A DNA stretch of 64,000 bases from Nocardioides anomalus. GTDB taxonomy: Bacteria; Actinomycetota; Actinomycetes; Propionibacteriales; Nocardioidaceae. Location of the stretch: NCBI RefSeq assembly GCF_011046535.1, contig NZ_CP049257.1, positions 2,976,001-3,040,000 on the forward strand, given 5' to 3'. A model generated the notes under the pieces. That model saw only the letters and a program-made list of their open reading frames with translations, did no database searches and was not told the DNA's origin. Numbering within the stretch: position 1 is the stretch's first letter; the number at the start of each line of letters is the position of its first letter. The translations under genes and the position numbers were made by a program. Of this stretch, positions 32,562 through 42,307 are shown one piece after another.

Positions 32562-33488
32562 TCACCACTGGCCCGGGAGCGGGCCGCCGTACCAGTGCTC
32601 GACGAGCGAGCGGCTGATCGAGACGCCGCCGGGGAGCACGAGAGTGCCCGCCTCGGCCTCGGCGCGCATCTCGGCGCGGGTGAACCAGCGGGCGTCCTCG
32701 ATCTCGTCGTCGTCGACGGCGATGTCGGTGGAGGTCGCGCGGCCGACGAAGCCGAGCATCAGGCTGGCCGGGAGCGGCCAGGGCTGGTTGCCGAAGTAGG
32801 TGACCTCGCCGACGGCGACGCCGGTCTCCTCGGCCACCTCGCGGCGCACGGCGTCCTCGAGGGTCTCCCCCGGCTCGCAGAAGCCGGCCAGGGTCGAGAA
32901 CCGCCCCTCGGGCCAGACGGCCTGGCGCCCGAGCAGGCAGCGCTCGTCCTCGCTGCCGGGTTCACCGCTCGCGACGAGCATGATCACGGCCGGGTCGGTG
33001 CGCGGGAAGTGCCGGTGGCCGTTGGGGCACACCAGCTCGTGGCCGGCCGCCTGGGGCGTGAGCGGCTCGCTGCAGCGCGGGCAGAAGCGGGTGGCCCAGA
33101 GCCACTCGGCGATGCCGAGGGCGTGGAAGACCAGGGGCGCCTCGGAGAGGTCGACGCCCTCCTGGTCGGCGCCGGCCAGCCGCGGGAGCAGCGCGCGCAG
33201 CGGGAGCCACTCCTCCGGCGCGGCCTGCGCCGCCTCGGGCCCGGTGACCAGGGCGAACCAGGTCCGGTCGCGGCCCTCGCCGAGCAGGACCCGCGTGCCG
33301 TCGGCCGGCGCATCGCCCGGCGCGACCCACGGGACGGCGCCGTCGCGGGGCCGGACGCGGGTGCCGCTGACGACCAGGACCCGGGTCTCCGGGTCGGCCC
33401 AGCGCTCGTCCATCCAGGCCTCGTCGCGACGCCGGACGCCGATGCGGTCGTGCGCTCCGGAGGCCATGCGCTCGTGCGGGTACTCCAC
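32562..33488 (-). CDS. nudC: NAD(+) diphosphatase / NudC-type NUDIX hydrolase
   Basis: A 308-residue NudC. The zinc site begins with CPRC (about residue 136) and continues with CPNGH; the NUDIX box is GFCEPGETLEDAVRREVAEE, and it is followed by NQPWPLPASLM, the NADH-pyrophosphatase signature (usually SQPWPFPxS). It cleaves NAD(H) to NMN(H) and AMP and may remove NAD caps from RNA. GTG 33488 is chosen: AGGAAG lies just before it and a TAACGT -10 ends 8 nt upstream; an internal ATG at 33467 is possible. It is divergent from deoD with 24 bases between. Confidence 0.9.
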   Translation of the reverse strand: MEYPHERMASGAHDRIGVRRRDEAWMDERWADPETRVLVVSGTRVRPRDGAVPWVAPGDAPADGTRVLLGEGRDRTWFALVTGPEAAQAAPEEWLPLRALLPRLAGADQEGVDLSEAPLVFHALGIAEWLWATRFCPRCSEPLTPQAAGHELVCPNGHRHFPRTDPAVIMLVASGEPGSEDERCLLGRQAVWPEGRFSTLAGFCEPGETLEDAVRREVAEETGVAVGEVTYFGNQPWPLPASLMLGFVGRATSTDIAVDDDEIEDARWFTRAEMRAEAEAGTLVLPGGVSISRSLVEHWYGGPLPGQW

Positions 33489-33496
33489 GCTTCCTG

Positions 33497-33506
33497 ACGT
33501 TAGTCT
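33497..33506. promoter_or_regulatory. Overlapping divergent -10 elements (nudC/deoD)
   Basis: Minus-strand TAACGT (33502-33497) faces nudC and plus-strand TAGTCT (33501-33506) ends 6 nt before the deoD GTG at 33513. The two hexamers overlap by two bases, so polymerase should be able to open only one at a time. Confidence 0.5.
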
Positions 33507-33512
33507 CCGCCG

Positions 33513-34220
33513 GTGAGCACCCACATCGGCGCCTCCCCCGGCGACGTCGCGCCCTTCGTGCTGCTGCCCGGCGACCCGCTGCGCGCGAAGTGGATCGCGC
33601 AGACCTTCCTCGACGACGTGCGGTGCTACTCCGAGGTGCGCGGGATGCTCGGCTTCACCGGCACGTGGCGCGGAGCGCCGGTCTCGGTGCAGGGCTCCGG
33701 GATGGGCCAGCCGTCGATGGCGATCTACGTCACCGAGCTGTTCGCCGAGTACGACGTGCAGCGGGTCGTGCGCGTCGGCTCGGCCGGTGCGCTCAGCGAG
33801 AGGCTCCGGGTGCGCGACATCGTCATCGCCTCGGGCGCCTGCACCGACTCCTCCATGAACCGGATCCGCTTCGACGGTCTCGACTACGCGCCGGTCGCGT
33901 CCTGGCCGCTGCTGTCCGCCGCCGCCGCGGCCGCGGCCGGACGGGACGACGTCCACGTCGGGCTGCTGTTCAGCGCGGACTCGTTCTACGCCGCGAAGCC
34001 CGAGCTGATGATGCGGATGGTGGAGTACGGCGCGCTGGCGGTGGAGATGGAGGCCTCGGCGCTCTACACGCTGGCCGCCGGCCACGGTCGCGAGGCGCTG
34101 GCCATCTGCACGATCTCCGACCACGTGGTCACGGGCGAGTCGACCAGCGCCGAGGAGCGCGAGCGGACCTTCGGCGACATGGTGGAGATCGCACTGGCGG
34201 CGGGCCTGAGCGCGGACTAA
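33513..34220 (+). CDS. deoD: Purine-nucleoside phosphorylase
   Basis: A 235-residue DeoD-type trimer/hexamer PNP. PGDPLRAK binds phosphate, VQGSGMGQPSMAIYV and RVGSAGALSERLRVRDIVIA are family blocks, and VEMEASALY contains the nucleoside-binding Glu/Met-Glu. SDHVVTGE carries the catalytic Asp. It phosphorolyses purine (deoxy)nucleosides for salvage. The GTG at 33513 has no Shine-Dalgarno, but TAGTCT ends 6 nt before it, so a leaderless mRNA is likely. Confidence 0.93.
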   Translation: MSTHIGASPGDVAPFVLLPGDPLRAKWIAQTFLDDVRCYSEVRGMLGFTGTWRGAPVSVQGSGMGQPSMAIYVTELFAEYDVQRVVRVGSAGALSERLRVRDIVIASGACTDSSMNRIRFDGLDYAPVASWPLLSAAAAAAAGRDDVHVGLLFSADSFYAAKPELMMRMVEYGALAVEMEASALYTLAAGHGREALAICTISDHVVTGESTSAEERERTFGDMVEIALAAGLSAD

Positions 34221-34247
34221 GCGTCGCCGCCGAGGTGTTCACCGGGG

Positions 34248-35312
34248 GTGGAGGTCCTCGACTCGGTGGTCGTCGGTGCGGGCCAGGCCGGCCTGTCGAC
34301 GTCGTACCACCTGCAGCGGCGCGGGATCGACCACGTCGTGCTGGACGCCGACGCGGCTCCGGGCGGCGCCTGGCAGCACCGCTGGGACTCGCTGACGGTC
34401 CGCGACGTGCACGGCATCGCCGCACTGCCGGGCGTGGCGGCGCCGACGCTGGACGAGGGCCGGGCCAACGAGGTGGTGCCGGCCTACTTCGCCGACTACG
34501 AGCGGCGCTTCGGCCTGCCAGTGGTGCGCCCGGTGCGCGTGGACGCGGTGGGCGAGGCCGAGGACGGGCTGCTCGAGGTCCGCGCCGGCGACCGCGCCTG
34601 GCGGACCCGGACCCTGGTCAACGCCACCGGGACCTGGTCGCGGCCCTTCGTGCCGGCCTACCCCGGGGCGGCGACGTTCCGCGGCCGCCAGCTCCACACC
34701 CACGAGTACGACGGCCCCGCGGCCTTCCGGGGGCAGCGCGTGGTCGTGGTCGGTGGCGGCGCATCGGCGGTGCAGCTGCTGGGCGAGATCGCGCCGGTGG
34801 CGGCCGACACCCTGTGGGTGACGAGGAAGCCACCGGTGTGGCGCACCGACGACTTCACCCCCGACGTGGGCCGGGCGGCGGTGGCCCTGGTCGAGGAGCG
34901 GGTCCGGCGTGGCCTGCCGCCGGCCAGCGTGGTCAGCGTGACCGGGCTGGCCCTGCGCGAGCAGGAGCGTGAGGCGGAGCGGCTCGGCGCCTACGAGCGA
35001 CGGGGCATGTTCACGCGGATCGAGCCGGACGGCGTGCGCCTGCCCGACGGCACCCTGTGGGCGGCCGACGCCATCCTCTGGGCGACGGGGTTCCGGCCCG
35101 CGGTCGGGCACCTGGCCCCGCTGCACCTGACCTCGCGGTTCGGCGGGATCCAGCTCGACGGCACCACCGCGGTGGCGGATCCGCGGGTGCAGCTGGTCGG
35201 CTACGGACCGTCGGCGAGCACCATCGGCGCCAACCGGGCCGGTCGGGTCGCCGCCCGCGGGGTCGCGGCCTGGCTCGACGCTCACCGGCCGAGCATGGCC
35301 TCCAGCGCCTGA
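34248..35312 (+). CDS. FAD-dependent flavoprotein monooxygenase-like protein
   Basis: A 354-residue two-dinucleotide-fold flavoprotein. The FAD motif VVVGAGQAGLSTSYHLQRRG is at the N-terminus, the NADPH motif VVVGGGASAVQLLGE near residue 165, and LWATGFRPAVGHL near 282 is the ATG motif. It resembles CzcO/YUCCA-type monooxygenases or thioredoxin-reductase-like proteins, but the FMO FxGxxxHxxxF element is replaced by FRGRQLHTHEY. GTG 34248 has ACCGGGGGTGG ahead. It follows deoD by 27 bases, so they may be co-transcribed, and its 3' end overlaps adnB by 31 bases. Confidence 0.83.
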   Translation: MEVLDSVVVGAGQAGLSTSYHLQRRGIDHVVLDADAAPGGAWQHRWDSLTVRDVHGIAALPGVAAPTLDEGRANEVVPAYFADYERRFGLPVVRPVRVDAVGEAEDGLLEVRAGDRAWRTRTLVNATGTWSRPFVPAYPGAATFRGRQLHTHEYDGPAAFRGQRVVVVGGGASAVQLLGEIAPVAADTLWVTRKPPVWRTDDFTPDVGRAAVALVEERVRRGLPPASVVSVTGLALREQEREAERLGAYERRGMFTRIEPDGVRLPDGTLWAADAILWATGFRPAVGHLAPLHLTSRFGGIQLDGTTAVADPRVQLVGYGPSASTIGANRAGRVAARGVAAWLDAHRPSMASSA

Positions 35313-38300
35313 CGGTCGGCCAACTCCTCGGGCTCGACGGTGTGGCCGCGGCGGACGTAGTGGAACACCGCGCGCACCTGCTCCGGCGCCACGCCGCGCA
35401 GCTCGGCCCAGGCCACGCGGTAGAGCGCGAGCTGCAGCGGGTCGGCGTCCTCGTGACGCGAGGTCTTCCAGTCCACGAGCAGGTAGCCGCCGCCGGGCTC
35501 GGCGTAGACCGCGTCGATCCGGCCCCGCACCACCTGCCCGGCCAGCACCACCGCGAACGGCGCCTCGACGGCCAGCGGCACCCGGTCGGCGAACGGACCC
35601 CGCTCGAAGGCCTCGACCACCCGGTCGAAGTCGGCGTCGTCGTCGATCTCGGAGTCGTGCCGCCCGGGCAGGTCGTCGGGGTCGAGCAGCGGCTGCTGGC
35701 CGAAGCGCGCCTCCACCCAGGCGTGGAACAGCGTGCCGAACCGAGCCGAGCGCGACGGCGGCCGGGGCATGGGGCGGGCCAGCTCGGCCGCGAACGCCTC
35801 GGGGTCCGCCCGCAGCCGCAGCACGCTCGTGGCCGACAGCGAGGACGGCAACGGCACCTCGATGGTGGTCGCGTGCTCGGCGTGCAGCTCGGTCAGCAGC
35901 CGCTCGACCTCGGCGTCCCACTCCGCGACCAGGGCCACCTCGGACAGGTCGAGGTCGAGGTCCTCCTCGCTCGGGTCGGCCGCGCGGACCAGCTCGGCCG
36001 CGGCCAGCCGGCGCAGCGCCTCGGCGCCCATCCCGTCGACCGGCCACGGCTTCGAGGGGTCCTCGAGGGCGTAGGGGTTGGGGTCGCCCTTGGCCGGCGC
36101 GTCGAGCCAGCCGTCCACCGGCTCGCCCCACGCCTCGAGCTGCTCGCGCACGGTCTCCTGGTAGGACGACGGGCCGAACGGCGTGGCGCGCTGGGTCCAG
36201 CAGTACGACGTCACCGACAGCCGGTGCGCGGCGCGGGTGAAGGCGACGTAGCCCAGTCGCAGCTCCTCGGTGGCGTCGTGGTCGCGGGTAGCGGCGCGGT
36301 AGGCGTCGAGCGCCTTCTTGTCGTGGCCCCCCAGCTGCGGCAGGTCCGCCGCGTCGCCCCGCAGCGGCGCCGGCAGGACCGCCGGCGAGGACGTCCACAG
36401 GGTGCGGGAGCGGTTGGAGGGGAAGCGGTCCTTGCCGACGCCGACCAGGAACACCGAGGCCCACTCCAGGCCCTTGGAGCGGTGCACGGTGAGCAGCTTG
36501 ACCGAGTCGGCGGCGGTCGGCGTGGCCACGTCGAGCCCGTTGCCCTGGTCGTCCTCGGCGGTGAGGTAGGCCAGCAGCGCCTGCAGCGACACGTCGCCGT
36601 CCACGGACTGGAAGTCGGCCACCGCCTTGACGAACAGGTCCAGGTTGTCGCGCCGGGCCGCGGCCGCAGGGCTGACCGCGGAGGCCAGCTCCACGTCCGC
36701 GCCCGTCGTGTCCACGATCCGGCGCACCACGTCGAGCAGCGGCTCGCCGACGTGGCTGCGCAGCTGGCGCAGCTCACCGGCCAGCAGCGCGAAGCGCTCC
36801 AGCGCCTCGACGGAGTACGCCGCCGGGCCCGGGTCGTGCAGCGCGTCGTCGAGGCAGGCGATCTCGGAGGGGTCGATGCCGTCCGCGATCGCGGCCAGGT
36901 GGCCGTCGAGCGTGGTCGGCACGGCGCCGCGACCCTGGGCGCCGGCCAGCTCGCGGGCGCGCTCGCCGAGCAGGCGCAGGTCGCGCGGCCCGATGGCCCA
37001 GCGCGGCCCGGTGAGCAGGGTGAGCAGCGCGGCGTTGGCGGTGACGTCCTGGAGCAGGTGGAGCACCGCGACGACCTCGGCCACCTCGGGCAGCCGCAGC
37101 AGGCCGGACAGGCCGACGATCTCGACGGGCACCGCGGCCGAGGTGAGCGCGTCGAAGACCTCGGCGGCGTGGGCGTTGTCGCGGGTCAGGACGCCGATGT
37201 CGGACCAGGCCCCGCCGCGGTCGCGGGTCGCGGTGACCTCCTCGCCCAGCCAGGCCAGCTCCTCGCGGTGGGTTTCGAAGACCTGGGTCGTCACCCGACC
37301 CTCCCCCGCGCCCTCGGCGGCGTCGAGCGGGCGGACCGCGTCGGAGGCGGCGTAGAGCGGCTCGGCCAGCCGGTTGGCCACCTCGAGGATGCGCCGGTCG
37401 GACCGGCGGCTCACGGTCAGCGGGTACGACGGGACCTCGCCGGTCGCGGCCGGGAAGGTCTCGGCGAAGGTGAGGATGTTCGACGCCGACGCCCCGCGCC
37501 AGCCGTAGATGGCCTGGTTGGGGTCGCCCACGGCGGTCACCGCGTGGCCCCGGCCGTGCTCGGCGTCGGGGCCGGAGAACAGCCGAGACAGCATGATCGC
37601 CTGGGCCACGGAGGTGTCCTGGTACTCGTCGAGCAGGACGACGGTGAACTTGGCCCGCTCCTCGGCGCCGACCTCCGGCTTCTCCGCAGCCAGCCGGGCG
37701 CCGAGCTCGATCTGGTCGGAGAAGTCCATGAGTCCGAGGTCGGCCTTGAGGCGGCGGTAGCCGTCGACCAGCCCGAGCAGCTCGCCGCGCCGCTCGAGGG
37801 CGTTGATGGCCTTGTCGCACGCCTCGACGTACGTCGAGCGCGGCTTGGGCGCGGCCCGCTCCTCCTCGCGCGCCTCGGCGAAGCGGTGCGAGGCGGCCTC
37901 GTCGATGCGGCGCACGTCGTCGGGGCCGACGAGGTGCTCGCTCATCGCGCTGTCGAGGGCGAGGAGGTTCTGGATGGCGGTCTGGGGGTGGTCGGTGAGC
38001 AGCAGCACCTCGCCGGTGTGCCGGTCGACCACCCGGGAGCCGAGCTGGTAGCGCGCGGCGTCGGTGATGACCCGGGTGTCGGGCTCGTGGCCGATGCGCA
38101 GGCCGTGCTCGGTGAGCAGGCTCGCGGCGTAGGCGTTGTAGGTCGCCACGGTCGGCTCGAGGACGTCCTCGCCGTCGTCGAGCTCGTCGAGGGCGCCCGC
38201 GTCGCGCAACGCCTCGCGGATCCGCGACCGCAGCTCGCTCGCGGCCTTGGTGGTGAAGGTCAGGCCGAGCACCTGGTCGGGGCGGACCTGTCCGGTCAGC

Positions 38301-38476
38301 ACCAGGTAGACCACGCGGGCGGCCATCAGCGTGGTCTTGCCCGAGCCCGCCCCGGCCACCACCACCGCGGGGGCCAACGGCGCGGTGATGGCCGCCCACT
38401 GCTGCGCGCTGGCCTCCCACGGCGTGCCCATGGCCACCGCGAGCTCGCGCGGCGAGCGGATCGCCCGGGGGGTCAC
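35282..38476 (-). CDS. adnB: AdnB-type helicase-nuclease subunit
   Basis: A 1064-residue UvrD-like helicase with a C-terminal RecB-like nuclease. Walker A is VVAGAGSGKTTLMAARVVYL, motif II LLDEYQDTSVAQA, then GDPNQAIYGWRGA and LLTVHRSKGLEWASVF. The nuclease has FGTLFHAWVE and the catalytic LLVDWKTSRHED. With AdnA it forms the mycobacterial-type motor-nuclease that resects double-strand breaks, replacing RecBCD/AddAB. Its GTG start overlaps the adnA stop (GTGA). The order adnA-adnB and the neighbours match the mycobacterial locus. Confidence 0.9.
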   Translation of the reverse strand: MTPRAIRSPRELAVAMGTPWEASAQQWAAITAPLAPAVVVAGAGSGKTTLMAARVVYLVLTGQVRPDQVLGLTFTTKAASELRSRIREALRDAGALDELDDGEDVLEPTVATYNAYAASLLTEHGLRIGHEPDTRVITDAARYQLGSRVVDRHTGEVLLLTDHPQTAIQNLLALDSAMSEHLVGPDDVRRIDEAASHRFAEAREEERAAPKPRSTYVEACDKAINALERRGELLGLVDGYRRLKADLGLMDFSDQIELGARLAAEKPEVGAEERAKFTVVLLDEYQDTSVAQAIMLSRLFSGPDAEHGRGHAVTAVGDPNQAIYGWRGASASNILTFAETFPAATGEVPSYPLTVSRRSDRRILEVANRLAEPLYAASDAVRPLDAAEGAGEGRVTTQVFETHREELAWLGEEVTATRDRGGAWSDIGVLTRDNAHAAEVFDALTSAAVPVEIVGLSGLLRLPEVAEVVAVLHLLQDVTANAALLTLLTGPRWAIGPRDLRLLGERARELAGAQGRGAVPTTLDGHLAAIADGIDPSEIACLDDALHDPGPAAYSVEALERFALLAGELRQLRSHVGEPLLDVVRRIVDTTGADVELASAVSPAAAARRDNLDLFVKAVADFQSVDGDVSLQALLAYLTAEDDQGNGLDVATPTAADSVKLLTVHRSKGLEWASVFLVGVGKDRFPSNRSRTLWTSSPAVLPAPLRGDAADLPQLGGHDKKALDAYRAATRDHDATEELRLGYVAFTRAAHRLSVTSYCWTQRATPFGPSSYQETVREQLEAWGEPVDGWLDAPAKGDPNPYALEDPSKPWPVDGMGAEALRRLAAAELVRAADPSEEDLDLDLSEVALVAEWDAEVERLLTELHAEHATTIEVPLPSSLSATSVLRLRADPEAFAAELARPMPRPPSRSARFGTLFHAWVEARFGQQPLLDPDDLPGRHDSEIDDDADFDRVVEAFERGPFADRVPLAVEAPFAVVLAGQVVRGRIDAVYAEPGGGYLLVDWKTSRHEDADPLQLALYRVAWAELRGVAPEQVRAVFHYVRRGHTVEPEELADRQALEAMLGR

Positions 38477-41400
38477 TGGCTCACCACCGACCCGGCCGAC
38501 TTGGCCGGGCAGATCGGGACGAAGGCGCAGTCGCGGCAGTGCTGGCCGGCCACGGCCGGGAACTGCTCGGCTCGCAGCAGCGCGGCCGTGCGGGCGAGCT
38601 GACCGCGCAGCGCGGCGCGCTCGGGGCCGTCGTCGGCCTGCTCGGGCTGACGCTGCACGTCGGCGTCCTCGGCGTCGCCGAGCAGCCCGAGCTGGACGAG
38701 CTCGGCCCCACCCGCCTCGACGTCGCGCTCGAGCAGCTCGTCGACGGCGCCGTGGTCGACCGCGAGCTGGTAGAGGCCCAGCTGGACGTTGGTGAGCACG
38801 GACTTGTCGCTCGGCTTGCCGCGACCGGTCTTGAGGTCGACCACGACCAGGCGGCCCTCGGAGTCGAGCTCGAGGCGGTCGGCGTAGCCCGTGAGCTGGA
38901 CGCGCTCACCGCCGGGCAGGTCGAGCACCGCGCGGAACGGCGCCTCGACGCCGACCAGGGTGCGCGGGTCGGCGTGGTGCCAGCGCAGGAACCGGCTGAG
39001 GGCGGCCTCGACCCGCTCGAGCTCGCGGGCCTTGGCCCAGGGCGTGCGGAACTCCAACCGGTCCCAGACCGTGGCCACGTGGGCCATGAGGGCGTCGACG
39101 TCGTCGGCGCCGGCCTCGACCTCGCCCGCGGCCACCCGCTGGGCCAGGGCGTGCACGAGCTCGCCGAGGTTGGCCGACTGGTGCTGGCGGGTGACGCCGC
39201 CGGCCTCACGCGACAGGAACCACTGGGTCGGGCACACCTCCATGTGCTCGAGCACGCTCGCCGAGACCGGGACCGGCCGTTCGGGGTCGCGCACCGGTGT
39301 GGCCGAGCGGCTCGCGGCGCGGGTGCCCCACCAGGTCGCGGGGTCGGCGATCGCGACCTCGGGCGCGAGCCGGGCCAACCGGCGCGCGGCGGCCTGGCGC
39401 AGCGGCTCGCTCACCGCGGGGTCGGCCGCGGTGCGGCGCAGCTCGCTGACCAGCCCGCCCATGGACAGCGTCCGCGCCGGGCGACCGGTGACCTGCTCGA
39501 CGGTGACGCCGAGCTCGTCGAGGAAGCGGGACGGCTGCTCGCCGTCGTCCTCGGGCGAGGCGACCGCCGTGACGACCAGCCGCTCGCGGGCGCGGGTGCA
39601 GGCCACGTAGAACAGCCGCCGCTCCTCCATCAGCGCCTCGCGGGCGCTGGTGGGCGGCACCAGCCCGTCGGTGCCGATCCGGTCGGCGCCGAGCAGGGTG
39701 GCCCGGCGGCGCAGGTCGGGCCAGCCGTCCTGCTGCACGTGGGCCACGACGACCAGCCGCCACTCCAGCCCCTTGGCGCGGTGGGCGGTCAGCAGGCGTA
39801 CGGCGGCCCCGCGGGCGCCGCGCTCGGCCAGGGTGTCGGCGGGGATCTGCTGGGCGACCAGCGTGGCCAGGAACTCGCGCACGCCCACGTGGTCGCGGGT
39901 CTCCTCGGCCCGTGCCGCGGACTCGAAGAGCGCGACGACCGAGTCGAGGTCACGGTGAGCACGCCGCGCGGCCCCGCCGCCACGCTCGACCCCGCGCCGC
40001 AGCCGGGCCGGCCAGCCGGTGCCGGACCACAGGGTCCAGAGCAGCTCCTCCGCGCTCGCGCCGGCCTCCAGCTGGGCGCGGGTCCGGGCGATGAGCTCGG
40101 CCACCGCCCGGGCGCGGGTCGACTCGGCGCCCTGCAGCCCGTCGAGCTGGGTCGGGTCGAGGACCGCCCGGCGGACCAGCTCGCGCGACGGCGCGGGCAG
40201 CCGGCCCTCGGCGTGGGCCAGCTCCTTCTCGCGCTGGCGCAGCAGCCGGGCCAGGCGGCGCACGTCGCCGGCGTCGAGGGTGCCGAGCGGGCCGGTGAGC
40301 AGGGCCTCGGCCCGCGCGGCGTCGACGTGGTCGACGTGGTCGGGGTCGTCGTTGTCGAGGTTGAGCACCACGCGGAGCGCGTCGATGAGCGGCAGCGCGG
40401 CGGGGTCACGGACCAGCGGCAGCTCGTCGGCGGCCACCTCGACCGGCACGCCCGCGGCGCCCAGTGAGCGGCGCAGGGGCGGGATGCTCTGCCGGCCGGA
40501 GCGGACCAGGACGGCCATCTCGTCCCAGGGGACGCCGTCCTCGAGGTGAGCGCGACGGAGCAGGTCGGCGAGGTGCTCGGCCTCGGCGCGGTCGCTGTCG
40601 TAGGTCCGCACCACGACCCGGCCGGGGCCGTGCGGCCCGCCGTCGGCGCTGGGGGCCAGGAACGCCGCCTTGGCCTCGTCGCCGATCGAGCCCGGCAGGC
40701 CGATGCGCCCGGCCACGCGCTGGGTGGCGGTCAGCAGCCGCGGCCCGAACCGTCGGGTGGTGGCCAGCGCGACCACGTCGGCTGGCCGACCGTCGGCCTG
40801 CGCGAACACGGTCGGGAAGTCGAGGATCCCGCGCACCTCGGCGCCGCGGAAGGCGTAGATCGACTGGTGCGGGTCGCCGACCGCGACCAGGTCGCGACCG
40901 TCGCCGGCCAGGGCCCGCAGCAGGGCGACCTGGCCGGAGTCGGTGTCCTGGTACTCGTCGACGAACACGTGGGCCAGCTCCGCGCGCAGCTCGTCTCGAT
41001 GGGTCCAGGCCTCGATGGTGGCGCGCCGGATCAGGTCGGCGTAGTCCACGGCGCTGCGGTCGTCGAGGATCGTGAGGTACTGCTCCAGGAACGCGCCGGC
41101 CGCCACGAACTCGGGCACGTCGTGCTCGCGGCCCAGGGCAGCCAGCTCGTCGCCGTCGAGGCCCTTCTCCCGGGCCCGGGACAGCACCGCGTGGACCTCG
41201 CGGGCGAAGCCGCGGGTGCCGAGCGCCTGCCGCAGCGACGCGGGCCAGCGCACCGACTCGGGGTGGTCCTGGAGCAGCTCGCGCAGCACGACGTCCTGCT
41301 CGGGGGCGGACAGCAGGCGCAGCGGGCCGACGTAGAGCTCGGCCGGGGCGTAGCGGCGGATCAGCCCGTAGGCGAAGGAGTGGAACGTCGAGCCGATGCT

Positions 41401-41685
41401 GGCCGACATGGTCCGGCCGACGCGCGCGGCCACCCGGTCGCGCAGCTGCTCGGCCGCCTTGCGGGAGAAGGTGAGCGCGAGGACCCGGTCGGGGTGGGTG
41501 CCGTCCTCGATGCGCCGCACCACGGCCTCGACGAGGGTCGTGGTCTTGCCGGTCCCCGGACCGGCGAGCACGAGGAGCGGGCCGCCGGGGTGGTCGACCA
41601 CGCGCTGCTGCTGCGCGTCGAGCGGCGGGGGCGCCGCGGACAGGTCGGGCCGGACCAGCTGGTAGGCGGTCGCGGTCTCGGGCAC
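38473..41685 (-). CDS. adnA: AdnA-type helicase-nuclease subunit
   Basis: A 1070-residue UvrD-like helicase with C-terminal nuclease. Walker A is VLAGPGTGKTTTLVEAV, motif II VFVDEYQDTDSGQVALL, then GDPHQSIYAFRGAEV and LLTAHRAKGLEWRLVV. The nuclease has NLGELVHALAQ and VVVDLKTGRGKP. Four cysteines, EVCPTQW before the nuclease and CRDCAFVPIC at the very end, form the Fe-S site typical of Cas4/AddB-like nucleases. GTG 41685 lacks a clear ribosome site. The upstream lipoprotein stop is 47 bases away. Confidence 0.9.
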   Translation of the reverse strand: MPETATAYQLVRPDLSAAPPPLDAQQQRVVDHPGGPLLVLAGPGTGKTTTLVEAVVRRIEDGTHPDRVLALTFSRKAAEQLRDRVAARVGRTMSASIGSTFHSFAYGLIRRYAPAELYVGPLRLLSAPEQDVVLRELLQDHPESVRWPASLRQALGTRGFAREVHAVLSRAREKGLDGDELAALGREHDVPEFVAAGAFLEQYLTILDDRSAVDYADLIRRATIEAWTHRDELRAELAHVFVDEYQDTDSGQVALLRALAGDGRDLVAVGDPHQSIYAFRGAEVRGILDFPTVFAQADGRPADVVALATTRRFGPRLLTATQRVAGRIGLPGSIGDEAKAAFLAPSADGGPHGPGRVVVRTYDSDRAEAEHLADLLRRAHLEDGVPWDEMAVLVRSGRQSIPPLRRSLGAAGVPVEVAADELPLVRDPAALPLIDALRVVLNLDNDDPDHVDHVDAARAEALLTGPLGTLDAGDVRRLARLLRQREKELAHAEGRLPAPSRELVRRAVLDPTQLDGLQGAESTRARAVAELIARTRAQLEAGASAEELLWTLWSGTGWPARLRRGVERGGGAARRAHRDLDSVVALFESAARAEETRDHVGVREFLATLVAQQIPADTLAERGARGAAVRLLTAHRAKGLEWRLVVVAHVQQDGWPDLRRRATLLGADRIGTDGLVPPTSAREALMEERRLFYVACTRARERLVVTAVASPEDDGEQPSRFLDELGVTVEQVTGRPARTLSMGGLVSELRRTAADPAVSEPLRQAAARRLARLAPEVAIADPATWWGTRAASRSATPVRDPERPVPVSASVLEHMEVCPTQWFLSREAGGVTRQHQSANLGELVHALAQRVAAGEVEAGADDVDALMAHVATVWDRLEFRTPWAKARELERVEAALSRFLRWHHADPRTLVGVEAPFRAVLDLPGGERVQLTGYADRLELDSEGRLVVVDLKTGRGKPSDKSVLTNVQLGLYQLAVDHGAVDELLERDVEAGGAELVQLGLLGDAEDADVQRQPEQADDGPERAALRGQLARTAALLRAEQFPAVAGQHCRDCAFVPICPAKSAGSVVSQ

Positions 41686-41732
41686 GCGGCTACTCCATCA
41701 CGGGGCACCGACACGCGGACCCCGGGAAGGGG

Positions 41733-42278
41733 TCAGGCGGACAGCTTCTCCACAGCCGCGCGCGCCAGCGCCTCGCTCGTGGGGAGGTTCTCCTCGTCGG
41801 TTCCGCTGAAGGTGTACCACTGGGCCAGGAAGGACTGCTCGCCCTCGTAGACCCAGACGCCGGCGAAGGCGACCGAGAAGGCCTGGTCCCCGATGCCCTC
41901 GAGCACCTGGGAGTCGTCCTCGCGCGCGGAGTCCGCGGCGGCGGTGTTGGTGTAGAGGTAGAGCGAGGCGGCGTCGGCCGGGTTGTCCGGGTCGTCGGAC
42001 ATCCACTGGCAGGACGTGAAGGTCCCGCCGGTGATCGGCTGACCGGACTGCTCGATCCCCTCCTTGACCGGGGACCCGACGGCGGCCGCGACCTCGTCGG
42101 TGGTGAGCAGGTCGCAGGCCGACACGCCGACCTGGTTGCCGTCGCTCGGACCGCTCGACGCGCTGGGCGAGCTGTCGTCCCGCGCGGCACCGCTGTCGCT
42201 GTCGTCGCCGCCACCGCAGGCCGCGAGGGTGGTCGCGGTCAGGAGGACGAGCGGGAGGAGGGTCCGGCGCAGCTGCAT
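41733..42278 (-). CDS. DUF3558-like lipoprotein
   Basis: A 181-residue exported lipoprotein. The signal peptide ends with a lipobox (TLAAC, lipidated C21), followed by a Ser/Asp/Gly linker and a domain of about 125 residues with the DUF3558 pattern (ACDLLTTDEVAAAVG near residue 54, CQW near 91). The family is found on actinobacterial surfaces and its role is unknown. TAGCGT ends 7 nt before the ATG at 42278, a leaderless signature. Confidence 0.8.
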   Translation of the reverse strand: MQLRRTLLPLVLLTATTLAACGGGDDSDSGAARDDSSPSASSGPSDGNQVGVSACDLLTTDEVAAAVGSPVKEGIEQSGQPITGGTFTSCQWMSDDPDNPADAASLYLYTNTAAADSAREDDSQVLEGIGDQAFSVAFAGVWVYEGEQSFLAQWYTFSGTDEENLPTSEALARAAVEKLSA

Positions 42279-42307
42279 GGACCGAACGCTAGGGGGCCGA
42301 GCGTCCC

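Noticed and set aside
35057..38602. Very long plus-strand open frame of about 1180 codons
   Set aside because: It is antisense to adnB, which has complete helicase and nuclease motifs. The frame's product is low-complexity, rich in Gly/Arg/Val/Leu, as expected for the mirror of a GC-rich gene. Similar mirror frames lie opposite UPF0182 (17299-19944), the UvrD2 gene and AdnA.
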